A stretch of 64,000 nucleotides of DNA from G965214625 sp965214625 (lineage in GTDB: Bacteria; Pseudomonadota; Gammaproteobacteria; Arenicellales; Poriferihabitantaceae), in NCBI GenBank assembly GCA_965214625.1, contig OZ243962.1, positions 2,046,001 to 2,110,000 on the forward strand. Direction: 5' to 3'. Numbering within the stretch: position 1 is the first letter of the stretch; the number at the start of each line of letters is the position of its first letter. Made by a program: the position numbers and the translations under genes. Below the pieces are notes generated by a model. It saw only the letters and a list, made by a program, of their open reading frames with translations, made no database searches and was not told where the DNA came from. Positions 17,818 to 27,837 of this stretch are shown here, one piece after another.

Positions 17818-19293
17818 ATGAAAAAGTACCAGCAGTATATCAATGGCGAGTGGTGTGATGCATCAGGCGGCGAGGTCATCACGACGATCAACCCCTCCAA
17901 TGAGCAGGCATGGGCCGAAGTGCCCTGTGCCTCCGAGGAGGATGTGAACTGCGCGGTGGCCGCTGCAAAGCGGGCGCTTTATCATGGTCCCTGGGCGGCG
18001 ATGACGGCCACCCAACGTGGCAGGCTGTTAAGAAAATTGGGGGATCTGGTCGGTGAGCACGCCCACCATCTGGGGAGCATCGAGACCACGGACAGCGGCA
18101 AGCTTGCCAAGGAAACCCGTGCACAGACCGGTTATGTTTCCGACTATTATTATTATTTTGCAGGGCTCGCGGACAAGGTTGAAGGCGCGACGCTGCCGAT
18201 TGACAAGCCGGATATGCATGTCTTTACGACACGTGAACCGATCGGCGTGGTGGCTGCAGTGGTTCCCTGGAATGCCCAGATGTTCCTGACGGCCACGAAA
18301 TTGGGACCGGCGTTGGCCGCAGGCAATACCGTGGTTCTGAAAGCATCGGAAGATGCGCCGGCACCGATGTTCGAATTTGCCTCGCTGGTCCATGATGCCG
18401 GTTTCCCGCCCGGCGTCATCAATGTGATCACCGGATATGGCGAGCCGTGCGGGCGGGCGCTGACATCGCATCGTGATGTGGCTCGGGTGGCCTTTACCGG
18501 CGGCCCTGAAACGGCCTCCCGGGTCATTGCCAATACCCGTCACAACTATGCGCATGTTTCGCTTGAGCTGGGGGGCAAGTCGCCCATTGTCGTTTTTGAC
18601 GATGCCGATATCGAGGGGGCGGTGAACGGGATCATTGCGGGCAATTTCGGGGCATCGGGACAAAGCTGTGTCGCCGGGTCACGGGTCCTTATCCAAGCGG
18701 GCATACACGATCGGATCATGGATTGTCTGGTTGAACGGGCCGGGCAGATCCGCATTGGCGACCCGCTTGACGATGAGACCCAAATGGGGCCATTGGCGAC
18801 GCCCAACCAGATCAAGCGGGTCGTTTCCGCGGTCGCGAAATCGCAGGAACAGGGGGCCGAAGTCCACCATGGGGGACGGCGTCCGATGCAGTTTGAAAAG
18901 GGGTATTACTACGAGCCGACCATCCTGAGTTGCCCGCATCAGGCGATCGAGACGGTCGAAAACGAGATGTTTGGGCCGATTCTCAGCGCGTTGAAGTTTG
19001 AAGATGAAGACGAAGCGATCGCGATTGCCAACAACACCCGCTTTGGACTCGGGGCCGGCCTGTTTACCGAGAATCTGGCCCGGGCACACAGAGTGAGTTC
19101 GAAAATACGGGCAGGGATTGTCTGGGTCAACACCTATCGGGCGATTTCCCCGATTGCGCCATTTGGCGGTTTTGGGCACAGCGGGTATGGCCGGGAAGCC
19201 GGAATGGAGGCGCTGCTTGACTATACCCGGACAAAAACCACCTGGATCAATATCTCGAGTGAGCCGATGGCCAATCCGTTCATCATGCGATAG
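17818..19293 (+). CDS. NAD(P)-dependent aldehyde dehydrogenase
   Basis: A 491-residue ALDH-superfamily enzyme. Catalytic Cys284 lies in GQSCVAGSR and general-base Glu250 in LELGGKSP; cofactor-binding VPWNAQMFLTATKLGPALAAG (partly quoted) and GDPLDDETQMGPL are also seen. It is the last gene of the flavin reductase-hydrolase-ALDH unit and converges with metG. It would oxidise an aldehyde released by the hydrolase or by an unlinked oxygenase to a carboxylic acid. Betaine-aldehyde-type and semialdehyde-type members look alike at this level, so I leave the substrate open. Confidence 0.93.
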   Translation: MKKYQQYINGEWCDASGGEVITTINPSNEQAWAEVPCASEEDVNCAVAAAKRALYHGPWAAMTATQRGRLLRKLGDLVGEHAHHLGSIETTDSGKLAKETRAQTGYVSDYYYYFAGLADKVEGATLPIDKPDMHVFTTREPIGVVAAVVPWNAQMFLTATKLGPALAAGNTVVLKASEDAPAPMFEFASLVHDAGFPPGVINVITGYGEPCGRALTSHRDVARVAFTGGPETASRVIANTRHNYAHVSLELGGKSPIVVFDDADIEGAVNGIIAGNFGASGQSCVAGSRVLIQAGIHDRIMDCLVERAGQIRIGDPLDDETQMGPLATPNQIKRVVSAVAKSQEQGAEVHHGGRRPMQFEKGYYYEPTILSCPHQAIETVENEMFGPILSALKFEDEDEAIAIANNTRFGLGAGLFTENLARAHRVSSKIRAGIVWVNTYRAISPIAPFGGFGHSGYGREAGMEALLDYTRTKTTWINISSEPMANPFIMR

Positions 19294-19345
19294 CTCGTCC
19301 GTTTCAGGTGCCCGGTTACCGCCCGGGTCATGATGCGCAGGCGGA

Positions 19346-21367
19346 CTATGTCACGCGCATCCCCGGTTGTGCACCCTCGTCGGGGTTCAACAGAAAAATT
19401 TCCTTGTCGCCGGGGCCTGCGGCCAGAACCATCCCTTCGGAGAGGCCGAAACGCATCTTTCGCGGGGCCAGGTTTGCGACCATGACCGTATTGCGGCCTT
19501 CGAGTTGTTCGGGCCGGTAGGCGGATTTGATGCCGGCAAACACATTCCTTGTCTCGCCACCCAGATCCAGGGTGAGTTGGAGCAGCTTGTCGGCTCCTTC
19601 AACCGTCTGTGCCTTGAGGATTGTTGCCACCCGCAAGTCGAGTTTGGCGAAATCATCGAAGCTGATCTCGCTGGAAATCGGGTCGTCGGTCAAGGGCCCC
19701 GTCGCCGGAGGCCGGTCCTGTTGCTGCCGGGTCTCCTTGATCATCGCTTCGATTTGGGCGGTATCGATGCGTGTCAGCAGCGGTTTGAACCGTTCGATCG
19801 AATGATCAACCAGTGGTGATGGATGATCGCCCCATTGCAAGGGTGGTATGTTCAAAAACTGTTCCGTTTTTTCCGCGGTGACCGGCAGGACGGGCTTGAG
19901 ATAGAGCATGAGCAGGCGGAACAGATTGAGACCCTGTGTGCAGATGGCCTGAACGTCATTGACGTGTGCCGGCTGTTTGATCAGAACCCACGGCTGGGCG
20001 GTGTCGATATATTGGTTCGCCCGGTCCGCCAGGGCCATGACACGACGAATGGCCTTGGCGTATCGCCTGTTTTCGTAATCCTCGGCAATGCGGGTCCCCT
20101 GGGCGGCAAATTCATCGAACATCATCGGGTCCGGCAGGGCCGGTGACAACTTGCCATCAAAGCGTTTGGTGATAAACCCCGCACAACGACTGGCGATATT
20201 GACCAGTTTTCCGACCAGGTCGGCATTGACCCGTGATTTGAAATCATCCAGATTCAAATCAATATCGTCAATCGAATGATCGAGTTTCCCGGCGAAATAA
20301 TAGCGCAGGTATTCCGGATTGAGGTGATTCATGTAGGTACTGGCCATGATGAATGTCCCCCGCGATTTCGACATTTTCTGACCGTTGACGGTCAAAAAGC
20401 CGTGTGCCCAAACGGCTGTCGGTGTTCTGAAATCGGCCCCGTGGAGCTGTGCCGGCCAAAACAGGGTATGGAATCGGGCGATATCCTTGCCGATAAAGTG
20501 ATAGAGCTCACAGGAACTGTCGGGACGAAAATATTCCTCAAAATCGATGTTTTTTCGATTGCAGAGATTCTGGAAACTGGCGAGATAGCCGATCGGAGCA
20601 TCCATCCAGACATAAAAATACTTGTCCGGCTCACCCGGAATTTCGAATCCCCAATAGGGTGCATTTCTGGAAATGTCCCACTCGAACAGCTCTTCGCCAA
20701 TCAGTTCTCTTTGCTTGTTGGCGATTTCAGTCTGGGTATGTCCTTGGTCAAACCACTCGGAGAGAAAAGAGCGGAAATCGCCCAGCTTGAAGAACAGCTG
20801 TTCGGACTCCCGCTGCACTGGGGTGGCACCGGACACCACGGATACCGGATTGATCAGGTCGGTCGGCGTATAGGTGGTTCCACAGGCCTCGCAGTTGTCT
20901 CCGTATTGCTCTTCAGCATGGCATTTCGGACACGTTCCCTTGACGAACCGGTCCGGCAGAAACATGGCTTTTTCCGGATCATACAGTTGCTGGATCGTCC
21001 GACGGTTGATGTGCCCTTTTTGATTGAGACGATTATAAATGAGTTCGGCAAAATAGCGGTTTTCAGGTGAATGTGTTGTGTAATAGTTATCGAACGAAAT
21101 CAGGAAGTCGGCGAAATCCCGTCTATGCTCTTCACCTATGCGATCGATCAACTGCTGCGGGGTAATCCCTTCGGCCTGCGCTTTGAGCATGATCGGGGTT
21201 CCGTGTGCATCATCCGCGCAAACCTGATAACACTCGTGCCCCCTCATGCGCTGGAAGCGTGCCCAGATATCGGTCTGGATATGTTCTACCAGATGCCCCA
21301 GATGGATAGCGCCATTGGCATAGGGCAGCGCACTGGTGACCAGAATTTTTCGTCGAGATGAATCCAT
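19346..21367 (-). CDS. metG: Methionyl-tRNA synthetase
   Basis: Attaches methionine to tRNA(Met). The 673-residue form has the class I HIGH-like motif in [17 protein letters not shown], a zinc knuckle ([18 protein letters not shown]), the KMSKS motif ([11 protein letters not shown]) and a C-terminal EMAPII/Trbp111 tRNA-binding domain (from about residue 570: [17 protein letters not shown]). In many gammaproteobacteria metG is divergent from and adjacent to apbC; here a ~4.4-kb block separates them. A minus-strand TATAAT (21416-21421) about 50 bp upstream is a promoter candidate. Confidence 0.98.
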   Translation of the reverse strand: MDSSRRKILVTSALPYANGAIHLGHLVEHIQTDIWARFQRMRGHECYQVCADDAHGTPIMLKAQAEGITPQQLIDRIGEEHRRDFADFLISFDNYYTTHSPENRYFAELIYNRLNQKGHINRRTIQQLYDPEKAMFLPDRFVKGTCPKCHAEEQYGDNCEACGTTYTPTDLINPVSVVSGATPVQRESEQLFFKLGDFRSFLSEWFDQGHTQTEIANKQRELIGEELFEWDISRNAPYWGFEIPGEPDKYFYVWMDAPIGYLASFQNLCNRKNIDFEEYFRPDSSCELYHFIGKDIARFHTLFWPAQLHGADFRTPTAVWAHGFLTVNGQKMSKSRGTFIMASTYMNHLNPEYLRYYFAGKLDHSIDDIDLNLDDFKSRVNADLVGKLVNIASRCAGFITKRFDGKLSPALPDPMMFDEFAAQGTRIAEDYENRRYAKAIRRVMALADRANQYIDTAQPWVLIKQPAHVNDVQAICTQGLNLFRLLMLYLKPVLPVTAEKTEQFLNIPPLQWGDHPSPLVDHSIERFKPLLTRIDTAQIEAMIKETRQQQDRPPATGPLTDDPISSEISFDDFAKLDLRVATILKAQTVEGADKLLQLTLDLGGETRNVFAGIKSAYRPEQLEGRNTVMVANLAPRKMRFGLSEGMVLAAGPGDKEIFLLNPDEGAQPGMRVT

Positions 21368-21650
21368 GGAGCAGTTAATATTGTGTGATGGGATGCGTTA
21401 CTAGTGGCAGTTGTGATTATAACCTTGATCGAATGTAATCTCTAAACCGTTAAGACGGTAGGGGTTCATTTGGAAATTTCAGATCATTTTCTATGGACCT
21501 TAGGGCGAATGGACGCCGGTTTGTGCTTCCCCAACTATACGCACAGTATCGCTGTATGGGGTGTAGCATCTAATCATGGACTCCTGAGTCGAACAAGTTT
21601 AGTTTTTTGTATCTTCAGAAGAGTTGCTTGGGCTTATCGTGGATTATGGG

Positions 21651-24600
21651 TTAACCGGCTACCGTCTTTCCGGCCTGGTAGAGCCATCCGGGCATTGAAC
21701 GTTCTAGTTTCCACAGTATTTTCATGGGTCGTTGTGACGTATGACTTTGATAATGAGCGTGGCCGAGGCAGTGGTACGGAAGAGTTTCGCCTCTATCATC
21801 TTTTCTGCGCACACGCACAAACAGGATGACGTTTGTACCCTGATTCGGCTGCTCTACATAGCGGCGCCCGGTTGGTGTATCGGGTGACGTAGTATTTTGC
21901 GATTCCCAGTGAAACAGTGTCGGTGAGATCGGGTAATTGATGTAGCGTGTGGTGGGTGAGTAGTCCCTGTCCGATTTATCAAGTGTGATGAACAGGAGAT
22001 TCGTCTGTGTTGTCTCGTCCCACAGAACTCCTTCCCGTGTTAAGAGCAGTGCACCATGTGTGTCAGTGTGTCGGTATGCTGCAACGATTTCTCCAAGAGA
22101 ATAGGTGGCGTGGCTTGACAGGGGAACTTGACCATCGGGGTCGAGCCGTTGAGAGACCGTACGAATGCGATCGTCGAGAACCTCCAAGAGGTCAACTATT
22201 TCTCGACGAAACTCTACAGATTTATGGATCCTTTCCAATATCTGATCGGGCTCTTTGATTGACTGACCACGCGTCCCCAGAATAGAAAACAGCATAAGTT
22301 TCAGGCGGTTGGTACGCTCATCATCTGAAGCATTCATATTCCAACGATTCGTATCCAGAATGTTTCGCCATGTAACAAGTCTTTCTTGGTCATCCACATG
22401 AACTAGCCGGCCGATGGCCCGCTGAATAGAAACAATATCGGGATTGACGCTCTGACCGAAGCCTGCCCGTTGGCGGAGTTCGGTAAAGTTATGCCCAGAT
22501 CGAGGTCTAGCGTAGATATCTTCGAGTTCAGCGCCTGTCTCACGCATGAAATCACGAAGTTGTGTGTGAGGACCGAGGGCACGCAAGTCCTCAACGAGAC
22601 GTGTGCGGGTGTTGCGTACCGCTGATTTCAGGTTGTCTAGCACCGTTTTCTTGGCAATCAGGTCGAGCTTGAGTGCACAACCTGGTGGGAGCAGTGGGAA
22701 GTCTGCTTCGACAGCACTTTGAATCTGATGACGTGTCCCTCCTAGCAGAGCTCGATAACGGACATCGTAGCGATACTCGCGTCGGGCCTGACCTACAAAA
22801 TCCAGAACGGTGAGAACCCGCTTCCCGTCAGCCCACCGCAACCCTCTTCCCAACTGCTGGAGAAACACCGTTGCACTTTCAGTTGGTCGAAGCATGAGTA
22901 TGGTATCGACCTTAGGCAGGTCTACACCTTCGTTGAATAGATCGACAGTGAAGATGACACACGGCTCTCCTCGCTGTAATCTCGCAAGCGTCTCACGACG
23001 AATATCCCGCCGGGTGCTAGCATCGAGTGCAACAGCCGAATAACCGAAACTGCGAAACTCCTTTGCCATGAAGTGGGCATGGTTAACACCCGCACAGAAT
23101 CCTAGAGCCCGCATCTGATTCGGGGCAGTCACGAATTTCTTGATGGCATGATTGATTCGGATAGCGCGAGTATGGTCGCCTGTGAATACGTTGTCGAGTG
23201 CACTCGGGACATATCGTCCGCGCTCAAAACGTACAGTCGAGAGGTCTGTCGCGTCGTTCACCCCGAAATAGTGAAATGGACAGAGCAGCCCCTGATCGAG
23301 AGCATCCCAAAGCCGTAATTCCGAGGCGATGCGGCCGTCAAACCAATTCAGTACAGACTGGCCATCATGACGCTCTGGTGTTGCCGTGAGCCCAAGCAGA
23401 ATTTTTGGTTTCAAACGTGACAGAAGACGTTTGTAGCTTGTTGCTGCTGCATGGTGGAACTCATCGACAATCACAACATCAAAACCGTCGGGGTCTAAAT
23501 TGTCGATACAGTTAGCAAGAGACTGAACCGAAGCAAAGACGTAATGACCAGAGTGTGGGCGTTGACCACCAACCAATAGTTCCCCGAATCCGGGATCACC
23601 TAGAACGTGTTGGAAAACAGTTTGGCTTTGAATAAGAATCTCTTCGCGATGAGCGACGAAGAGCAAAGAATGTCTGTCATCTTGGTTACGCAGACGCTTA
23701 AAATCGAATGCCGCTATCCAAGTCTTCCCGGTTCCGGTGGCTGCGACCACGAGATTGCGGTGATGTCCACGTAGACGCTCCGCTTCGAGGGCCTCAAGCA
23801 CAACAGACTGGTGAGGTTTCGGTGAAACATCGATCTGCAGGATTGGTGCGATAATGTTGTCTGGTCGCTGTCTCGAGAGCGCGGAGTCGAGTCGTTTGGC
23901 ATCACGATTGGGTTCATAGTCCTCGAACTCAGGTTCCTGCCAGTACTGTTCGAAGGTTGCATCGAAGCGCTCGATAACCTCGGGATTCTCGACCGCGCTC
24001 ACACGAACGTTCCATTCAAGGCCTTCAATCTGTGCTGTGTGAGTGAGATTCGATGAACCAATATAGGCGGTGTGCAGACCGCTATGTCGATGAAACAGCC
24101 ACGCCTTAGCGTGGAGACGTGTGCGTGTGATATCGTATGAAACTTTCACATGTGCGCCGAGGTTGACGAGGTCATCCAGTGCTCGACGTTCGGTAGATCC
24201 GGTATAGACGCTTGCGATCACCCGTACCTGCGTACCGTGCTGCACTCGCTCTTCGAGCTCCGAGCGGAACAGACGCAATCCTGAGTGACGCACAAATGCG
24301 CACAGGAGGTTGATCCGATCGGCGCTTGCGATCTCCCGTACTATCTCACTTGCGATCTGAACATCACGTCGTCCATTAACGAGCAGCCCAGTCCGACGGA
24401 GAGAGAGCGTCGGTCGGGGAGATGGCGAAGGTATATTACCCAAAACAGATTGCTCGTTAACTTCCAAGAGCAACCGAGCAGCATCTGCAACCCGATCCTC
24501 AGCTATTATGCCATGTTCGGAGAGCACTTCGAGCAGACGGTTTACAAGGGCAATTTGTTTGGCAGCCTGGATATCATCTTCTCCAGACATCCCTTCGAGT

Positions 24601-24770
24601 ACATGTCGAAGAAGTTGATAAACGTGACGGGCAAGGAACTCGGGACGGACGCTTGTGTCAGCCGAGCAGGTATCTATCCACCAGCCTTGTGCAGTGCGAT
24701 CATCGATTTCCGCCTCTAAAGCAGAGGTCAGTAATTCTTCGTAAAGGCCAGAGTGAAGTTGACGCATCAT
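21651..24770 (-). CDS. PLD nuclease - SF2 helicase - DUF3427 protein
   Basis: About 1039 residues. The N-terminal part (~150-300) is a PLD-like domain with one HKD motif (RLHAKAWLFHRH, then AYIGSSNLT). Next is an SF2 DEAD/DEAH helicase: motif I ATGTGKTW, motif II DEFHH, motif III LTATPER, motif VI QQLGRGLRW. A DUF3427 C-terminal region (LGEIVAAYRHTDTHGALLL; YSPTTRYINYPISP) follows. This architecture is seen in accessory and defence-type loci; the activity of this family is not well established. It is inserted between the housekeeping genes metG and apbC in more AT-rich DNA, which suggests transfer. No methylase or other partner is adjacent. Starts 24773 (GTG), 24770 and 24767 are all possible. 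Confidence 0.88.
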   Translation of the reverse strand: MMRQLHSGLYEELLTSALEAEIDDRTAQGWWIDTCSADTSVRPEFLARHVYQLLRHVLEGMSGEDDIQAAKQIALVNRLLEVLSEHGIIAEDRVADAARLLLEVNEQSVLGNIPSPSPRPTLSLRRTGLLVNGRRDVQIASEIVREIASADRINLLCAFVRHSGLRLFRSELEERVQHGTQVRVIASVYTGSTERRALDDLVNLGAHVKVSYDITRTRLHAKAWLFHRHSGLHTAYIGSSNLTHTAQIEGLEWNVRVSAVENPEVIERFDATFEQYWQEPEFEDYEPNRDAKRLDSALSRQRPDNIIAPILQIDVSPKPHQSVVLEALEAERLRGHHRNLVVAATGTGKTWIAAFDFKRLRNQDDRHSLLFVAHREEILIQSQTVFQHVLGDPGFGELLVGGQRPHSGHYVFASVQSLANCIDNLDPDGFDVVIVDEFHHAAATSYKRLLSRLKPKILLGLTATPERHDGQSVLNWFDGRIASELRLWDALDQGLLCPFHYFGVNDATDLSTVRFERGRYVPSALDNVFTGDHTRAIRINHAIKKFVTAPNQMRALGFCAGVNHAHFMAKEFRSFGYSAVALDASTRRDIRRETLARLQRGEPCVIFTVDLFNEGVDLPKVDTILMLRPTESATVFLQQLGRGLRWADGKRVLTVLDFVGQARREYRYDVRYRALLGGTRHQIQSAVEADFPLLPPGCALKLDLIAKKTVLDNLKSAVRNTRTRLVEDLRALGPHTQLRDFMRETGAELEDIYARPRSGHNFTELRQRAGFGQSVNPDIVSIQRAIGRLVHVDDQERLVTWRNILDTNRWNMNASDDERTNRLKLMLFSILGTRGQSIKEPDQILERIHKSVEFRREIVDLLEVLDDRIRTVSQRLDPDGQVPLSSHATYSLGEIVAAYRHTDTHGALLLTREGVLWDETTQTNLLFITLDKSDRDYSPTTRYINYPISPTLFHWESQNTTSPDTPTGRRYVEQPNQGTNVILFVRVRRKDDRGETLPYHCLGHAHYQSHTSQRPMKILWKLERSMPGWLYQAGKTVAG

Positions 24771-25091
24771 CACCGATCCGAACTGAGATGAATGGATGCA
24801 GACATCTGTATCAATGTCATATGTACAACAGAGACCCTGAACGAGGCTTCATGGTGACAGTCGCATGTGGGGGAAATAATTGCATTTGATCAACTGATAG
24901 CCGCTCATAATAGGTCGTTCCAGCGGTTTTTCGAGTATTTTCATGACAAATTCATATGTGGTCTACTATATGATTTGGGATTTGGGAAGTTTTGTCGGCA
25001 CTCGCACCTATCCACTTGGTCATTAACTGTGGATACTTTATTTATCTGTCCATGAAGCTTGACACACAGTGGTGAGGCACCGGTGTTGAAC

Positions 25092-25379
25092 TCAGGAGAT
25101 ATTCGTGTTGTAACCGTTGTCAACAAGAACAGCCGGGAGCCCTGTCCTACTGGTGCTTGTGTATGCTGTTTTTACCCCACTGATGGTGGTATTGAATATA
25201 AGTATATCACGTTGTCTATTGGTCGCTTTTGTGATTTCAACGGCGACATTACGAGGAGCAGATATCATGTTTTCAAGTATCGATAGATCGATTATCCGGT
25301 CTACCAATCGATCTTTATGAAAATCGGTGTTAGTCAGTTTTTCACCGTGGAATGAGTGTTCAAAAGTTGCGTTTTTCAT
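25092..25379 (-). CDS. Uncertain small ORF, possible operon partner
   Basis: A 95-codon frame from ATG 25379, overlapping the end of the ORF at 25360-25545 by 20 bp in the manner of coupled genes. No domain recognised. A plus-strand hydrophobic frame overlaps the same DNA, so coding strand is not certain. Confidence 0.25.
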   Translation of the reverse strand: MKNATFEHSFHGEKLTNTDFHKDRLVDRIIDLSILENMISAPRNVAVEITKATNRQRDILIFNTTISGVKTAYTSTSRTGLPAVLVDNGYNTNIS

Positions 25380-25545
25380 GCTGATCTGTCCATTTCTTAA
25401 CATCATCCATACCCGTTTTTTCGTTGTCGGCTTCGTCCTGTGCGATCCAAAGTTCCCCGTTGATTTTACTGGCCCAGATTTTTCCGTCAAAACGATTTGT
25501 TTCATAGGAATTATGGGTCTTCTCGTGAACCATATCATTTCTCAT
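25360..25545 (-). CDS. Uncertain small hydrophilic protein in the metG-apbC insertion
   Basis: A 61-codon ORF with balanced, strongly charged composition (NRFDGKIWASKINGELWIAQ, then DEADNEKTG) that reads like a genuine small protein, but no family is recognised. A weak GAGAG precedes ATG 25545; the ATG four codons later is an alternative. It overlaps the next small ORF by 20 bp. A two-gene accessory module is possible but unproven. Confidence 0.35.
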   Translation of the reverse strand: MRNDMVHEKTHNSYETNRFDGKIWASKINGELWIAQDEADNEKTGMDDVKKWTDQHEKRNF

Positions 25546-25844
25546 CTCTCGTAATCACTTGTTTGGAAGAGTGAAGTTTGGGACCCCAGACCTTGGCTAC
25601 TCCAGAATCGTCTGGTCGGAACTGAACATCTTTTCCATCGCATTTCCACATTTTCCGGTATGTGGTATCTGCTATCAATCAGCAGATGTCAATATTATTA
25701 AACATCGGGGGAGTTGGGGTGTTTTTGCTGAGAAATGAAGCCGGTTTCATGGGAAGGGCTGATATAATCGATACCCGCATTTTGATCCTGTCGTTGTGCC
25801 TTTGTTCAGGTAATGGTCAGCGACGTTAAGAGAAAGTATAAATT

Positions 25845-26918
25845 ATGAGTAGTATGAATCGCGAAACGGTCGAGGAGAAACTGGACAATATCATCGACCC
25901 GCATACAGGCAAAAGTCTGATTGAAGGCAAGTCGATTAAAGATATCCGTGTCAACGGGGACAAGGTAGCCATTGATATTGTGCTTGGCTATCCAGCCAAG
26001 AGTTGGGAGCCGGTTCTGGCGGGATTAGTACAACAACAGGTGTCTGATGCCGAGGTCAATATTGCATCGAATACGGTTGCCCATGAAGTGCAAGAAGGGG
26101 TCAAACCGTTAAAGGGTGTCAGGAATATTATTGCTGTCGCATCGGGGAAGGGGGGGGTCGGAAAATCCACATTGGCCGCCAATTTTGCCCTGGCACTGTC
26201 TTTCGAAGGCGCAAGAGTGGGTATTTTGGATGCCGATATTTATGGGCCCAGCCAACCGCGCATGCTGGGGGTGAGTGGGAGACCACAGTCCAAGGACGGC
26301 AAAACACTGGAACCCATGAACAACTATCAGATTCAGGCGATGTCAATCGGTTTCCTGGTGGATGAGGAGGCTCCGATGATCTGGCGTGGACCGATGGTCA
26401 CGCAGGCACTGGAGCAATTGCTTAACGATACACAGTGGGACGATCTTGACTATCTGATTGTCGATATGCCCCCAGGAACCGGCGATACGCAACTGACACT
26501 CGCGCAGAAAGTACCGGTATCCGGTTCCCTGATTGTGACGACGCCACAGGATATTGCGTTGCTGGATGCACGAAAGGCCTACAACATGTTTGAAAAAGTG
26601 AATATTCCGGTGCTCGGCGTGGTGGAAAACATGAGCACGCATATCTGTTCAAACTGTGGTCATGAGGAACACATATTCGGTAGTGGCGGCGGGCGAAGAA
26701 TGGCGGAACAGTATGGGGTTGATTTTTTGGGGGATATCCCCTTGGACCTATCGATTCGTGAAAATGCCGACAACGGCAGACCCTCCGTTGTCGCGGATCC
26801 TGACGGCCCTATTTCACAGAACTACAAGGCGATCGCACGTTGTGCATCGGCAAAGCTGGCGATGCGGAAAAAGGATTTCAGTGCAAAATTTCCCAATATT
26901 GTCATTCAGCAAAACTGA
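25845..26918 (+). CDS. apbC: Mrp/ApbC iron-sulfur cluster carrier ATPase
   Basis: A 357-residue P-loop protein that binds and transfers [4Fe-4S] clusters. It has an N-terminal MIP18/DUF59-like domain (~1-85), a deviant Walker A (ASGKGGVGKST, residues ~99-109), the ILDADIYGPSQPRMLG switch region and the cluster-binding CxxC in HICSNCGHEEHIFG. It is 40 bp ahead of dcd on the same strand, the usual gammaproteobacterial order. It probably serves Fe-S enzymes such as complex I in the same genome. Confidence 0.97.
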   Translation: MSSMNRETVEEKLDNIIDPHTGKSLIEGKSIKDIRVNGDKVAIDIVLGYPAKSWEPVLAGLVQQQVSDAEVNIASNTVAHEVQEGVKPLKGVRNIIAVASGKGGVGKSTLAANFALALSFEGARVGILDADIYGPSQPRMLGVSGRPQSKDGKTLEPMNNYQIQAMSIGFLVDEEAPMIWRGPMVTQALEQLLNDTQWDDLDYLIVDMPPGTGDTQLTLAQKVPVSGSLIVTTPQDIALLDARKAYNMFEKVNIPVLGVVENMSTHICSNCGHEEHIFGSGGGRRMAEQYGVDFLGDIPLDLSIRENADNGRPSVVADPDGPISQNYKAIARCASAKLAMRKKDFSAKFPNIVIQQN

Positions 26919-26958
26919 AGCAATCAACCATTCGACCGACGCTATCTGATACCGGGTC

Positions 26959-27525
26959 ATGGCCATCAAATCAGATCGCTGGATCCGTCATATGGCGCAG
27001 ACCCATGGGATGATCGAACCCTTCGAGCCAGAGCAGGTCCGTCATTCGGACAACACGCGGGTCATTTCCTACGGCACATCAAGTTATGGTTATGACATTC
27101 GGTGTTCCAACGAATTCAAGATATTCACCAATATCAATTCCGCTGTTGTAGATCCCAAACAGTTTGATCAAAACAGTTTTGTCGATTTCACGGGGGAGGT
27201 TTGTATTATCCCCCCCAACTCATTTGCCTTGGCCCGGACTGTCGAATATTTCCGGATTCCAAGAAGTATCCTGACCATCTGTCTTGGCAAGAGTACGTAT
27301 GCCCGTTGTGGAATCATTGTCAATGTAACGCCATTTGAACCCGAGTGGGAAGGTTATGTGACACTCGAGTTTTCCAACTCCACCCCATTACCTGCCAAGA
27401 TCTATGCCAATGAAGGGGTGGCACAAGTGCTGTTTTTCGAATCCGATGAAGAATGCGAAGTGTCGTATAAAGATCGTGGTGGGAAATACCAGGGACAAAC
27501 CGGGGTCACATTGCCCAAGGCTTGA
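26959..27525 (+). CDS. dcd: dCTP deaminase
   Basis: Deaminates dCTP to dUTP for dTMP synthesis. The 188-residue length is typical of the proteobacterial enzyme. Conserved blocks: [36 protein letters not shown] (partly quoted), catalytic Glu in [18 protein letters not shown], and the C-terminal [12 protein letters not shown] loop. It follows apbC by 40 bp. Confidence 0.97.
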   Translation: MAIKSDRWIRHMAQTHGMIEPFEPEQVRHSDNTRVISYGTSSYGYDIRCSNEFKIFTNINSAVVDPKQFDQNSFVDFTGEVCIIPPNSFALARTVEYFRIPRSILTICLGKSTYARCGIIVNVTPFEPEWEGYVTLEFSNSTPLPAKIYANEGVAQVLFFESDEECEVSYKDRGGKYQGQTGVTLPKA

Positions 27526-27837
27526 ATCGACTCATCCAGCCAAGCGAAGCATGTGGATGGTGACAGCGTCACCCAAATGCTGCTCGAGATAGACGATATT
27601 CACAGTGTGTCTGTCCTTGCATCAAGGCATTATTCGTCAGTTCGTCCTGCCGACACCACGGTGTTGCAATCCAGCACGACCCTCATCTCCCATGGTCATG
27701 GTGCTCTTGGCGCGCATTGGAGATTTCCAAGATTGTGTTCTCCATGATTTCATCTTCATTCAAAATCATTTTTCACAAATAAGAATTATCATAATTATTT
27801 TTCATAGACAATAACCGTTTTTCACTCTTTTCTATCG
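27526..27837. other. Intergenic region after dcd
   Basis: A 312-bp gap without a recognised gene. A short GGTGAC/GTCACC hairpin is near 27559. The end is very AT-rich and contains the palindrome AATTAT-C-ATAATT (27784-27796), which may belong to the lost regulation of the Fic-like remnant. Confidence 0.45.

Larger units (their letters stand above)
24774..25844. other. AT-rich accessory DNA between helicase and apbC
   Basis: About 1.07 kb, visibly richer in A/T than flanking genes. Only two overlapping minus-strand ORFs near 25092-25545 look at all protein-like. No integrase, transposase, tRNA or clear target-site duplication was found. The final ~200 bp should contain the apbC promoter. Confidence 0.5.
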
